Positions 51,583-61,055 of a DNA stretch of 64,000 nt are shown piece after piece. Origin of the DNA: CAYZJV01 sp964473245 (GTDB lineage Bacteria > Spirochaetota > Spirochaetia > Sphaerochaetales > Sphaerochaetaceae). The notes below the pieces were generated by a model. It did not search any database and was not told the origin of the DNA. It saw nothing but the letters and a program-made list of their open reading frames with translations. Position 1 is the stretch's first letter, and every line of letters starts with the position of its first letter. The DNA lies in NCBI GenBank assembly GCA_964473245.1, contig CAYYOL010000007.1, forward strand, positions 4,733-68,732, given 5' to 3'. The translations under genes were made by a program, and so were the position numbers.

Positions 51583-54008
51583 ATGGTGCAGGATAAACTG
51601 AAAAGGTTGGATCTCAAAAGTTTTCTTCTCCCTCTGGCAGGAATCAGTCTCCAATTTCTGTTGTTTTCTCTCGTGTTTCTGTATACCAGAGTTAACCAGA
51701 AACAACAAGATTTTCGCAATACAGCACTCAGTGTCGCCGATAGCTATGCTCAGATGCTTTCTCACTCCCGGGAGGCATATAACACCATCTCCTCGTTGTT
51801 GGATGNNNNNNNNNNNNNNNNNNNNNNNNNNNNNNNNNNNNNNNNNNNNNNNNNNNNNNNNNNNNNNNNNNNNNNNNNNNNNNNNNNNNNNNNNNNNNNN
51901 NNNNNCAGATGCTTTCTCACTCCCGGGAGGCATATAACACCATCTCCTCGTTGTTGGATGATAAACTGGAGATGGCCAGTCAAGCAGTACCGATATTCGA
52001 TCACTCAGGGGGAGATGAAAGCATTGCAGATCTTGCTCACAGGCTTCATGTGGATGAAATCTATGTATACGATGCTGCAGGGAAGATCCAATACAGTAAT
52101 ACCGGCGAATATATTGGCTGGCAGGCTTTCGAAGGGCATCCGGTACATACCTTTATGACCGGAGAGCTGAATTTTTTTGTTGAAGAGGAGATTCGGAGAG
52201 ATACGGAGAGTGACCGGTATCTCAAGTATGCTTATATTCGAAATGAAGATGGAACGTTCTATCAGATTGGTGTAAAAGCAGAGAATCTTGAGCAGTTCCT
52301 AGAGCATTTCGAATACTCTGAACTGGTGAATCACGCATACACCAGTAGCGGAGAATACCATCTTACATTCATCAACTCGGACAATATCATCGTTTCGAGC
52401 AGTCTGGAAGGGATTACCGGAGCGACTCTGAAAGATGAACGGGTTTTGGACTTGCTGTATGCTGGAAGCGATAACGTCCACAGAATCGACTTCGAGGGAA
52501 GCTCTGTGTATCTAGTCGGGGTTCCAGTGCTCATAGAAGATCAATTCATCGGGAACTTGGTAATTACATGGGAAGCCGACGAGTTGGCGAATGAGATCCA
52601 GGGACTGATTTTCCAGGCAATCTTTCAGTATTTGATTCTACTTTCATTCTTTGGAGCGATTCTCTACTACGCATATCGGAAAAACAAAGCGAACGTTCGA
52701 CTAGCGTTTTACGATGCATTGACCGGTCTGCCGAATGAGGTGTTTCAGAATGAGTATCTCGAGGACATCTTGAAAACGAATACTGTGAATCAGGCAATCA
52801 TTCTGATAAGAATCGAAAATCTTGCCACATTGAATCTGCTGTATGGATCTTCGTATGGGAATGTGTTGTATGTAGCGATTTCGAATGCGATACAGGCCTT
52901 CCTCAGCCATGATGACAGACTCTTTTCGTATGCGAAACGAGAGCTTGTGTACATTCGAGGAGCCTATGCCGATAGAGATGAGCTCCAGGCTGTTGCAGGA
53001 AACCTTGTGAAACACTGTCGTGCTCAGTTAAAAGAGGTATTCGATCAACCTCAGGAAGTCCAAATAGGCGTAGGGGTTGTGGAGATGCGAGGATATCGGC
53101 CAGGGTCAAGCGATACATTACTTCAGAATGTCAGCCTTGCGTTGAGTTCTAACACAAGGCGAGCCGGTGCCATTGTCAGCTTCTATGAGGATGCCATGGA
53201 GGCTAGAGAGAGGCGCGAAGACACAATCGAGAAGAGTTTGAGGGCGATTACCGAAGGGAGAGATCAGCAAAGCTTCTCTTTGCACTATCAGCCGAAAATC
53301 GACCTAGAATGTCAGGAGCTGATGGGATTCGAGGCCCTTGCACGTTTGGAGTTGCCCGCTCTCGGTTTTGTCTCCCCGCCTGAATTCATCCATGTCGCTG
53401 AGAAGAAGTTCCTTATTTACGATCTTGGCAAGGAGATTCTGAGACAAGCATGTGAGTTCATCCAGCTGCTTCAGAGCGGTGACCGACAAGGATTGACGGT
53501 TGCCGTGAATATTTCGGGATTGCACAGGGAAGAGTTTTTGGATGATGTGAAAGCGATAGTCTCGATGTACGATATTGATATCAGGTTACTTGAATTTGAA
53601 ATCACGGAGACGACATTGCTCGATAATTTCGACCTGATCAATGAGAAGTTGCAGCAGATCAAGCACATGGGTATAACCATCTCTCTAGATGATTTTGGCA
53701 CCGGGTACTCCTCATTCGCTCGTTTGAGGGAGTTGTATATCGATTCAGTCAAGATCGACAGGTACTTCATTCGTTCCATCGTAGAATGTGACGACTCGTA
53801 TGCGATTGCTGTAGATATCATCTCCATGGCACACAAGATGGGACTCACGGTGGTTGCCGAGGGTGTGGAGACGGAATCACAATTGTGCTACCTGAGAAAG
53901 CATAGCTGTGACCTAGGACAGGGATATTATATAAGCAGACCGCTTCCGACCAAGATGGCTCTCGACTTCTGTCATTCATATCCGGCTACCAACTCCAGTA
54001 AGTATTGA
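51583..54008 (+). CDS. GGDEF/EAL protein, broken by assembly gap
   Basis: Membrane signalling protein for cyclic di-GMP. An N-terminal helix (about 14-36), an extracytoplasmic sensor, a second helix (AIFQYLILLSFFGAILYYAY), a GGDEF-like domain and an EAL domain. The GGDEF motif is replaced by YAKRELVYI, so the cyclase half is degenerate. The EAL half is intact: FEALARLE, LEFEITET, DDFGTGYSSFARL, KIDRYFI and VVAEGVET; it probably hydrolyses c-di-GMP. If the 155 nt at 51751-51905 are removed, the frame is continuous and gives 756 residues. AAGGG precedes ATG 51583. Confidence 0.87.
51751..51960. repeat. Identical 55-bp copies flanking the N gap
   Basis: 51751-51805 and 51906-51960 are identical over 55 bases. 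They encode the same ten-plus residues on either side of the gap. This is what unmerged contig ends look like, not a genuine tandem repeat. Confidence 0.95.
51806..51905. other. Assembly gap, 100 Ns
   Basis: Exactly 100 N, a conventional placeholder. The flanking 55-bp duplicates show that the contigs overlap, so the true gap is negative and no sequence is missing. Confidence 0.97.
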
Positions 54009-54099
54009 TGAGCGGTCTTGTTGTATAGGTCTTCCCGAGGAACATGACATGTTTGTTTGAAAAGTGTGGTATGCTGTGCAGATACAAGAGAGATACAGT

Positions 54100-54456
54100 A
54101 TGCATGAATTACAAGAATTGACCGATAGGATTCTCGCATTCCGTGAAGAACGGGATTGGGAGCAATTTCACAATTACAAGGATGTTGCGATATCGCTGGT
54201 GCTTGAGGCGACAGAACTGCTTGAGCATTTTCAATGGAAGAGTCCAGAAGAGATAGCTGACCACATAACTGAACAACGAGAGAGCATTGGTGAGGAGTTG
54301 GCCGATATCTTCTACTGGGTGTTGCTGCTCAGCCATGACCTTGGCATAGACCTGAGAGCCACCTTCGAAGCGAAAATGGAGAAGAATGCCAAAAAATATC
54401 CCGTAGAGAAGGCAAAAGGGTCCCATAGGAAGTACACGGAAATCGATCGTGACTAG
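54100..54456 (+). CDS. MazG-like nucleotide pyrophosphohydrolase
   Basis: 118-residue all-alpha NTP pyrophosphatase of the MazG/dCTPase (RS21-C6-like) group. The EATELLEHFQW motif and the second acidic helix EELADIFYWVLLLSHDLGID supply the four metal ligands (E-x-x-E and E-x-x-D). It hydrolyses nucleoside triphosphates to monophosphates, either house-cleaning or nucleotide depletion in stress or defence. ATG 54100 has GAGAGATACAG before it. It lies immediately upstream of the nuclease-helicase gene with a 220-nt gap. Confidence 0.85.
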   Translation: MHELQELTDRILAFREERDWEQFHNYKDVAISLVLEATELLEHFQWKSPEEIADHITEQRESIGEELADIFYWVLLLSHDLGIDLRATFEAKMEKNAKKYPVEKAKGSHRKYTEIDRD

Positions 54457-54676
54457 CTTTGAAATGAATGGTATGCAAGCAAGCTTTCGTTTCCGGCACT
54501 TGTTCGGCAAAGTGACCACTTCGTGGTCCCACTGCTCTCACTCCGTTTGGAAATCGTGACCCCAGGGCAAGAGGCGGCGGGGTATCTCCCCATACGTTTC
54601 CTGCACTCTCTCGGTAATGGACCAATAGTGATTGTTCCGCTACCCTCGTTTCGTTGGGAAATAAAAGGAGTTTTCC
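54457..54676. other. Intergenic region before the nuclease-helicase
   Basis: A 220-nt gap. It contains a small hairpin GACCAC-TTC-GTGGTC (54514-54528) without a T-run, and the AAAGGAG ribosome site of the next gene at its end. No gene is seen; the hairpin may be a residual or leader structure. Confidence 0.35.
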
Positions 54677-56593
54677 TTGTTGGTGTATCAAGGCGATAAA
54701 AGTGAATTCCTCGATGATGTACTGAACGGGTATATCGATGACAGGATAGAACAACAGATGCAATCAGTACTCCATCGTTCTGTCGGAGCCGGCGAGAAGG
54801 CCTCATGGCAGCACTCGATGATGTACATGGCTCAGGTTCTCCACGACCCTGAGATCCCTACCGATGCAGGTATTGCCATCGAGTTCTCGATTCCTCAGAG
54901 TGCCAAGCGTGTGGATTTCATCATTTCGGGATTGGACACAAAGCAGAAACATCATGCCGTGATTGTCGAGCTGAAGCAGTGGAGCGAGGTGTACCCGATT
55001 GAGCATATCGAGCAATTGATCGAAGTGGGTTCGAGCGATCATTCCCATAAGGTAGTAACCAAGTTCCGAGGACGACGCCAGACCACCGTGCATCCATCGT
55101 ACCAAGCCTACAGTTATAAAACACTGATCAGCGATTTCAATGCGAATGTCCAGGATATACCCATCCACCTTGCCCCATGTGCCTATCTCCACAATTATGA
55201 ACAGACCGACGAGTACGATCCACTGTTTCTTCCCCATTTCAGAGAACTCATCGACCAAGCTCCGGTATTCTGTCGAGGAGACGCGAAGAAGCTCCAGCGA
55301 TTCATCAAGCAGTTCATCAAACAGGGCGATAGGAAGGAGACCCTCGCCTATATCGCACAGGGCGACATTCGGCCATCAAAAAGCCTCCAGGATGCGCTAG
55401 TGTCCATGATGCAGGGTAAGCGGGAGTTCATGCTCATCGATGAACAGGAGGTGGTGTTTCAGCGGATCCTTTCGTATGCCCGTATGTGTGCTGCCGATCG
55501 TAGAAAACGTACGATAATCGTGAAGGGAGGACCTGGAACTGGCAAGACGGTGGTTGCAATCAACCTCCTGGTCAGACTGATCCAAGAGAAACAGTACTGT
55601 GCATATGTTACGAAAAACAGCGCCCCGCGTAGTGTTTTCGAAGCGAAACTGTCTGAGGGTGCTATGAAGAAGCGTCATATAGGGAACCTGTTCAAGGGGT
55701 CGGGCTCATTCATCGAAGCCGATAAGGACGTTTTCGGAGCTCTGCTTGTCGATGAAGCGCATCGCCTGAATAAACAGGGGAGGCAAGGGCCGGTGGTACG
55801 TGGAGAGGATCAGGTAAAGGAGATCATCCACGCGGCACGACTTTCGGTATTCTTCATCGATGAGTTTCAGAAAGTCACTGCTTTTGACTATGGGCGCGTG
55901 GACACCATCCGCGACTGGGCAGACAGACTCGGTAGCCAGGTCTTCGAAGATGAGTTGGCGAGCCAGTTCCGTTGTAATGGGTCCGATGGATATCTCGCAT
56001 GGCTGGATCATATGCTAGAACTGCGAGAGACAGCGAATACATCACTTGATGGGATCGACTACGATTTCCGGGTGATGGACGATCCTGTAGAGCTCGAACG
56101 GTCAATCAGAGAGAAGAACGAGATCGATGGCAAGGCTCGGCTGGTTGCCGGATATTGCTGGGAGTGGGTGACCAAGAGAAACCCAGAGGCAGCGGTGGAT
56201 ATCCGAATCGGAGAGTTCGCCATGCCATGGAATCTGAGTACGAACAGCACATATGCCATCACGCCCGGATCGATCGACCAGGTAGGTTGCATCCATACTA
56301 CACAGGGGCTGGAATTCAGTTATATCGGGGTCATCATAGGCGAAGATCTACGGTATGAAGGGGGCCGATTGGTCACCGATTTCACCAAACGGGCAAAGTC
56401 GGATAAATCTCTCACCGGCCTGATCGGTCCTGCAAGAAGAGGGGACGAATATGCTCTCGCAGAAATCGACAAGATCATCCGAAATACGTACCGCACACTC
56501 ATGACTCGGGGAATGAAGGGGTGCTATGTCTACTGTGTCGATTGGAAGCTAGCAGAATACCTCAAGGGGTTCCAGACGAGAAGCAGGGACTAA
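54677..56593 (+). CDS. PD-(D/E)XK nuclease fused to DUF2075 SF1 helicase
   Basis: 638 residues. The N-terminal part (about 20-130) has a PD-(D/E)XK-type signature: Asp80 in RVDFIISG and Glu98-Lys100 in VIVELKQW. The C-terminal part is a DUF2075 ATPase: Walker A GGPGTGKT (284-291), Walker B LLVDEAHRL (Asp359), and the helicase-like FIDEFQKV and LASQFRCNGSDGYL segments, ending MTRGMKGCYVY. Start is TTG 54677 with AAAGGAG 6 nt upstream. DUF2075 proteins are often found in defence loci. It lies between MazG-like and HNH genes. Confidence 0.82.
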   Translation: MLVYQGDKSEFLDDVLNGYIDDRIEQQMQSVLHRSVGAGEKASWQHSMMYMAQVLHDPEIPTDAGIAIEFSIPQSAKRVDFIISGLDTKQKHHAVIVELKQWSEVYPIEHIEQLIEVGSSDHSHKVVTKFRGRRQTTVHPSYQAYSYKTLISDFNANVQDIPIHLAPCAYLHNYEQTDEYDPLFLPHFRELIDQAPVFCRGDAKKLQRFIKQFIKQGDRKETLAYIAQGDIRPSKSLQDALVSMMQGKREFMLIDEQEVVFQRILSYARMCAADRRKRTIIVKGGPGTGKTVVAINLLVRLIQEKQYCAYVTKNSAPRSVFEAKLSEGAMKKRHIGNLFKGSGSFIEADKDVFGALLVDEAHRLNKQGRQGPVVRGEDQVKEIIHAARLSVFFIDEFQKVTAFDYGRVDTIRDWADRLGSQVFEDELASQFRCNGSDGYLAWLDHMLELRETANTSLDGIDYDFRVMDDPVELERSIREKNEIDGKARLVAGYCWEWVTKRNPEAAVDIRIGEFAMPWNLSTNSTYAITPGSIDQVGCIHTTQGLEFSYIGVIIGEDLRYEGGRLVTDFTKRAKSDKSLTGLIGPARRGDEYALAEIDKIIRNTYRTLMTRGMKGCYVYCVDWKLAEYLKGFQTRSRD

Positions 56594-56651
56594 TCCTAAT
56601 TATAACAAGAACATACTTTACAGCCTTTCTCTCTCGGGTTAAGCTGCTGAT

Positions 56652-57548
56652 ATGGATTGGGAAACCGAAGCACGTATTGCTGCCTTTAGACACCTCTCAA
56701 ATCTCGAGCAATTTGACACATTAATTCCCGGCAGGGTCCTTGCAGAAGGGTTCTCCTGGCAGGGACGAACGATCACGCTGAAAGGGCAGACGGGTATCTG
56801 GACACCGAAAGGATTCTCCTGTCCCATTTCGATCACCTCTCGCGCCAGCGGTCCCTATGATCTCGATGGGATCGAGCCGGATCTCACCATAATCTATGCC
56901 TATCGCGGAACCGATCCGAATCAGAGAGACAACAGGAATCTGCGATTAGCCTACGAGACACGAACCCCGCTCATATTCTTTAAAGAGGTGCTCAATCATC
57001 TCTATCAACCCATATGGCCGATTCGGATCATCGAGGACCATCCAGACCGGCTCTTCGTGAAAGCCTCCATGGAACCGGCGTACCGGGATCTGAGTTTGCA
57101 CCGTTCCTGGGGGGATTATCAGGTCTCATCCGAGGAGGTCAGGCGGTATGCGATGGTGGAGACCCGACACCGCCTGCACCAGAGCAGATTCCGGGAGATG
57201 GTCATCCATGCATATAGTGAGCGGTGCACCATGTGCAACCTGCGACACCGGCAGTTGCTCGATGCCGCGCACATCATTCCCGATGCAGATGATGCAGGGG
57301 TTCCGAAGGTGACCAATGGGCTTTCCCTGTGCAAGATTCATCATGCCGCCTTCGATCATAGCATCATTGGTATTGATCCAGACTACGCGATACACGTGCG
57401 AGAGGATATCCTCGCAGAAGTCGATGGTCCCATGCTGCAATATGGCCTGAAGGAGTTGCACGACAAGCGGATCATCCTCCCCAGAAAAAAGAGTGATTGG
57501 CCGGATCGGGAGTATTTGGACTGGAAGTTCCAACGGTTTTCGGGTTAG
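56652..57548 (+). CDS. HNH endonuclease, restriction type
   Basis: 298 residues. The N-terminal two-thirds resembles the substrate-recognition part of standalone HNH restriction enzymes: ISITSRASGPYDLDGIEPDL, YAYRGTDPNQRDNRNLRLAY, and IWPIRIIEDHPDRLF. The HNH site is C-terminal: Cys pair CTMCNLRHRQ, His207 in AAHIIPDADDAG, Asn222 in NGLSLCKIHHAAFDH with His230/231. Such enzymes cleave modified or foreign DNA; no methyltransferase partner is seen here. The ribosome site is weak (AAGCTG). It follows the helicase-nuclease by 58 nt. Confidence 0.85.
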   Translation: MDWETEARIAAFRHLSNLEQFDTLIPGRVLAEGFSWQGRTITLKGQTGIWTPKGFSCPISITSRASGPYDLDGIEPDLTIIYAYRGTDPNQRDNRNLRLAYETRTPLIFFKEVLNHLYQPIWPIRIIEDHPDRLFVKASMEPAYRDLSLHRSWGDYQVSSEEVRRYAMVETRHRLHQSRFREMVIHAYSERCTMCNLRHRQLLDAAHIIPDADDAGVPKVTNGLSLCKIHHAAFDHSIIGIDPDYAIHVREDILAEVDGPMLQYGLKELHDKRIILPRKKSDWPDREYLDWKFQRFSG

Positions 57549-57582
57549 CAAGAACGTGAAGTGTTTGCTTTGTCAGAGCCTT

Positions 57583-57978
57583 TCATAAGAGTTCTCGTTC
57601 TGCGATCGCCTTCACTATGGGTATATCCGCAGCAATCCAATCCACTGAGAAGAGCTCATCGGCTGAAAGCCAACGACAAGCTTGATGTTCGTCGATCTCC
57701 AGTGAACCGTTCATTACAGTACATAGATAGGCCTCCATGGTGAGGCTGAACGAGCTGTATCGGTGGTGTACGGTCATGAGGTGATACTGCACCGCGATGG
57801 TTGTGGATAACTCTTCTTCGATTTCTCGAATGACCGCCGTTTCACCTGTTTCATCTGGTTCGAGCTTTCCTCCAGGGAACTCCCACTTTAGGGCATGCTC
57901 ACCGATATTCTTGCGCTGTGCGGCAAAGACTCGTTTCCGTTCTATGATGACTGCAGCGGCAACATGGATGTGTTTCAT
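57583..57978 (-). CDS. mutT: Nudix hydrolase, MutT-like
   Basis: 131 residues. The Nudix box is complete: GGKLEPDETGETAVIREIEEEL, with the flanking strand WEFPGG and the N-terminal MKHIHVAAAVIIERKRVFAA typical of MutT/8-oxo-dGTP diphosphatases. It would remove oxidised guanine nucleotides; related nucleotides are possible. Convergent with the HNH gene; on the same strand as, and 139 nt downstream of, the TRAP operon. Confidence 0.88.
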   Translation of the reverse strand: MKHIHVAAAVIIERKRVFAAQRKNIGEHALKWEFPGGKLEPDETGETAVIREIEEELSTTIAVQYHLMTVHHRYSSFSLTMEAYLCTVMNGSLEIDEHQACRWLSADELFSVDWIAADIPIVKAIAERELL

Positions 57979-58041
57979 ATTTCAGTGCCTCGTATCCGTA
58001 TTCTGGCAGCTTGCGGGAAAATGTTCTCGGTCATTATGAAG

Positions 58042-58086
58042 AGAGGAGGTTACCGTCCCAGGTTGAACACTCCAGCAACCTCCTCT
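58042..58086. repeat. Inverted repeat between TRAP operon and mutT
   Basis: AGAGGAGGTT (58042-58051) and AACCTCCTCT (58077-58086) pair perfectly over ten bases around a 25-nt loop. It sits after the last TRAP gene. No T-run follows on either strand, so it is a possible transcript-stabilising or weak termination hairpin. Confidence 0.4.
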
Positions 58087-58116
58087 TCTCCACTCAATCT
58101 TTCTAGAAAATTGAGC

Positions 58117-59091
58117 TTACAGGAGCCCGATTTCCCTATAGTAGCGAGCAGCTCCCTCATGTATGGGAAGTCCCGCCAAATCTTTCACTGCTTCCTCGAG
58201 CTTGACCTTTTGCAGTGGAGCCTGGGTCGCCTTCAATTCATCGAAGTTCTCCCAGAATGTCTTGGTGAGGTCATAGATTACATCGTCATCGACACGTGCA
58301 TCGGTACAGACTGTGATCTTGATTGCCGAGGTGAGAACATCGTCAGACTGTCCGGGGTAGGTGCCAGCAGGAATCGTGTAGGCTCCATACCAGGGGTATT
58401 CACTTTGTAGTTTCTCGATAAGACTTTCATTGAGGTCGAGCAGCTTTCCTCCGGCTGTGGAGAGCATCTCGGTGACCGCAGCATTCGGGATTCCGGCCAT
58501 GATCCAAGCGCCATCGAGTTGCTTGTTTCTCATGAGATCGATTGCCTCGGTGAATCCGACATACTGTACACGCAATGCGTCGGGGTAGTTCACGCCACTG
58601 GATCTCAGGTGAATGCTCGTCTCCACCTCGGTCGTCGAACCTGGTGCACCAGATGCGAAACGCTTTCCTTCGAGATCTATAAGGGATTCGATGCCACTGC
58701 CACTGGTTACCACTACCTGGTTCGGATTGGAGTAGAGGCCGATCATGACTCGCAGATTGGGGTTCGCTCGCCCTTCGAACGATCCGATTCCATTGAACGA
58801 TTCGTACATGATCGAAGTCACTGCGACTCCGAGCTGAGCCTCTCCATCGGCAAGCATGTTGAGGTTCGCGATACCGCCTGCACTCGCCTGAGCACTGGCG
58901 CGCACATGTGGTAGTTTGGTATTCCATAGATTACTCATTGCCGAACCGAGAGGGTAGACAGCACCGGTGGTGGCTGCTGTGGGAAAGTTGATTACGGTCC
59001 TTTCCGATTTTGACTCCTGCCCTCCGGCTGCGAACAGCATCGTTGGAACCAGAAGAACGACGAGCATGACAAGTACGCTACATTTTTTCAT
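58117..59091 (-). CDS. TAXI-family TRAP solute receptor
   Basis: 324 residues. Signal peptide (MKKCSVLVMLVVLLVPTMLF) without a lipobox Cys. The mature part is TAXI-like: VINFPTAATTGAVYPLGSAM, NLNMLADGEAQLGVAVTSIM, SLIDLEGKRFASGAPGSTTE and the C-terminal helix. TAXI receptors feed TRAP permeases; the ligand is unknown, acidic amino acids or carboxylates being candidates. Its ATG overlaps the permease stop (ATGA). Confidence 0.9.
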   Translation of the reverse strand: MKKCSVLVMLVVLLVPTMLFAAGGQESKSERTVINFPTAATTGAVYPLGSAMSNLWNTKLPHVRASAQASAGGIANLNMLADGEAQLGVAVTSIMYESFNGIGSFEGRANPNLRVMIGLYSNPNQVVVTSGSGIESLIDLEGKRFASGAPGSTTEVETSIHLRSSGVNYPDALRVQYVGFTEAIDLMRNKQLDGAWIMAGIPNAAVTEMLSTAGGKLLDLNESLIEKLQSEYPWYGAYTIPAGTYPGQSDDVLTSAIKITVCTDARVDDDVIYDLTKTFWENFDELKATQAPLQKVKLEEAVKDLAGLPIHEGAARYYREIGLL

Positions 59092-61055
59092 GTGTTCTCT
59101 CCTATAAGTGATTTTCTTTGTATGACTTGAATGGTCATTATAGATCCTAGAATCAGCAATGCCCCGATATCGGTGACAAGTTTCGTCTCGATGAATAGTA
59201 GCCCGGCAACGATAAGCAATATCTTCTCGATGGCATGTAGTTTCAAATAGAGAAACCCTTGCAACCCTGCAGAGAGCGCTATGACACCGATAGAGGAGGT
59301 TACAATAGCTCTCAGGGTAAGGAGCAGAGGAGTATCGGGGAGCGTTCCGAGGAGAAGGATCGGATTGTCTAGAAAGAAGAATGGAAGAACGAAGCCGGTA
59401 AGCCCCAGCTTGACTGCTATGAGACTCGTTCTGGTCTGGTCGGAATCGGCAATGCCACTAGCCACATAGCTACTCATGGCGACCGGCGGCGTAATGTTCG
59501 AGAGGCAGGCATAGATAAGACAGAACATATGTGCTGCCATGGGTATCGCTCCCGCCTGAATGAGCACAGGGACGGAGACTGTGGAGACAATCACATACGC
59601 TGCAACGCCGGGGACTCCCATGCCCAGGACAATGCTCATGAACATGACCATGATCCCGGCAAGATAGAGCTGACCTTCACCCACGACGCGCAGGATGATG
59701 TACCCGAAACTGAGGCCTAATCCGGTAAGTGAAACGGTTCCGATGATCACCCCGATGATTGCACAGCTCATACCAACGGTGATCGCTGATCGTGAGCCTT
59801 CGACCGTGGCACGGACAATGGTTGTCCAAGTCATCCTTGTCTCCTTGCGGAGCCAGGAGGCCACCACCGTTGCGAATATGGATATCACAGCGGCGAAAAG
59901 TGGCGTGTAACCGAAACCGAGCAGTGTTAAAAGCACTACTAGGGGGATGATCAAGTGTCCCTGGTTCTTGAGTACATCGAGCGCGGCAGGGATGTTCTCC
60001 TTGCTCAGACCTGAGAGGCCGAGCCGCTTGGCTTCAAAATGGACAGCAAAGAGAAGTGTGAGATAGTAGAGGAATGCGGGGATACAGGCTGCAAGCAGGA
60101 CTGTGGTGTAACTCACACCCATGAATTCGGCCATTACGAATCCGACAGCGCCCATGATCGGTGGAGCGAACTGTCCTCCAGTGGATGCAACTGCTTCGAC
60201 AGCTGCTGCGAACTCCTTTCTGTACCCGGTCTTCTTCATCATGGGAATCGTAATGGTTCCTGTCGTCGCAACATTTGCGATCGCCGAACCGTTGATCATT
60301 CCCAAGAGCGCACTGGCCAGAACTGCGACCTTTGCAGGTCCACCTGCACTTCTTCCAACCAAGGTGAGTGCAATGTCGTTGATGAATTGACTGAATCCAC
60401 TATATTTCAGATATGAGCCGAAGAGGACGAACAGGAATATGTACGTTGCACTGACGCCGATACCGACGCCAAAGACTCCTTGGCTTCCCCAGATCATATG
60501 ATTGAGCACCCGCTTCAGGCTGAAACCGACATGTCCCAACTCACCCGGAATAAGCATGCCGAGAAAGTTGTACAATATGAAAATGAGCCCGAGGACTGCA
60601 AGGTTCTTGCAGGCACGTCGCCCCCCTTCGAATAGGAGAACGATGGCAATACCTGCTATCACGAGGTCGTTGGTGAGTAGGTATCCTCCTCTGCGGGCAA
60701 TCACCGTATAGTTGTGCAGCAGATAGGCAAAGGTTCCTATGGTGAGTGCCAGCAGTACAAGATCCCAGATCGGGGGAAGTCTTCTGGTTCGCCTCTCGCT
60801 GGAGAATGTGGGAAACAGGAGAAACGTGAATCCCAGCAGGAAGAATAGGTGCCATGTCCGTAGAGCCATGGCATCGACCATGCCGAATGTGTTCGCATAG
60901 ACTTGAAATGCAGCCCATATCAGAAATAGGACAGTGATGCCGTTTCCGAGAGGACCGGTAAACGTTCGCAGTTTGCTTTCAGGCTCTTTCTCTTCTAGTA
61001 GATTCCGAGCCTTACGCTCTTCTTCCGAGAATGGTTCCGATGTATTGTGTTCCAT
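59088..61055 (-). CDS. TRAP transporter fused permease (DctQM type)
   Basis: 655 residues, about 16 hydrophobic segments. The fused 4TM (DctQ-like) and large DctM-like parts are both recognisable: GGRRACKNLAVLGLIFILYN, VSATYIFLFVLFGSYLKYSG, GSAIANVATTGTITIPMMKK and PPVAMSSYVASGIADSDQTR. Such fused permeases pair with TAXI receptors and are energised by a sodium gradient. Start ATG 61055. The strong TTGACA/TAGATT promoter lies upstream (61079-61107). Confidence 0.92.
   Translation of the reverse strand: MEHNTSEPFSEEERKARNLLEEKEPESKLRTFTGPLGNGITVLFLIWAAFQVYANTFGMVDAMALRTWHLFFLLGFTFLLFPTFSSERRTRRLPPIWDLVLLALTIGTFAYLLHNYTVIARRGGYLLTNDLVIAGIAIVLLFEGGRRACKNLAVLGLIFILYNFLGMLIPGELGHVGFSLKRVLNHMIWGSQGVFGVGIGVSATYIFLFVLFGSYLKYSGFSQFINDIALTLVGRSAGGPAKVAVLASALLGMINGSAIANVATTGTITIPMMKKTGYRKEFAAAVEAVASTGGQFAPPIMGAVGFVMAEFMGVSYTTVLLAACIPAFLYYLTLLFAVHFEAKRLGLSGLSKENIPAALDVLKNQGHLIIPLVVLLTLLGFGYTPLFAAVISIFATVVASWLRKETRMTWTTIVRATVEGSRSAITVGMSCAIIGVIIGTVSLTGLGLSFGYIILRVVGEGQLYLAGIMVMFMSIVLGMGVPGVAAYVIVSTVSVPVLIQAGAIPMAAHMFCLIYACLSNITPPVAMSSYVASGIADSDQTRTSLIAVKLGLTGFVLPFFFLDNPILLLGTLPDTPLLLTLRAIVTSSIGVIALSAGLQGFLYLKLHAIEKILLIVAGLLFIETKLVTDIGALLILGSIMTIQVIQRKSLIGENT

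Noticed and set aside
49948..51933. Apparent 661-residue extension of uxaA through the N gap
   Set aside because: It translates the duplicated contig ends and Ns. The real start is ATG 51444 with a good ribosome site.
51577..52158. Short frame ending in a nonsense tail after the gap
   Set aside because: Produced by the 155-nt insertion artefact; the true gene continues in the other frame to 54008.
54514..54528. Hairpin GACCAC-TTC-GTGGTC as a terminator after the MazG-like gene
   Set aside because: No run of Ts follows on either strand and the stem is short.
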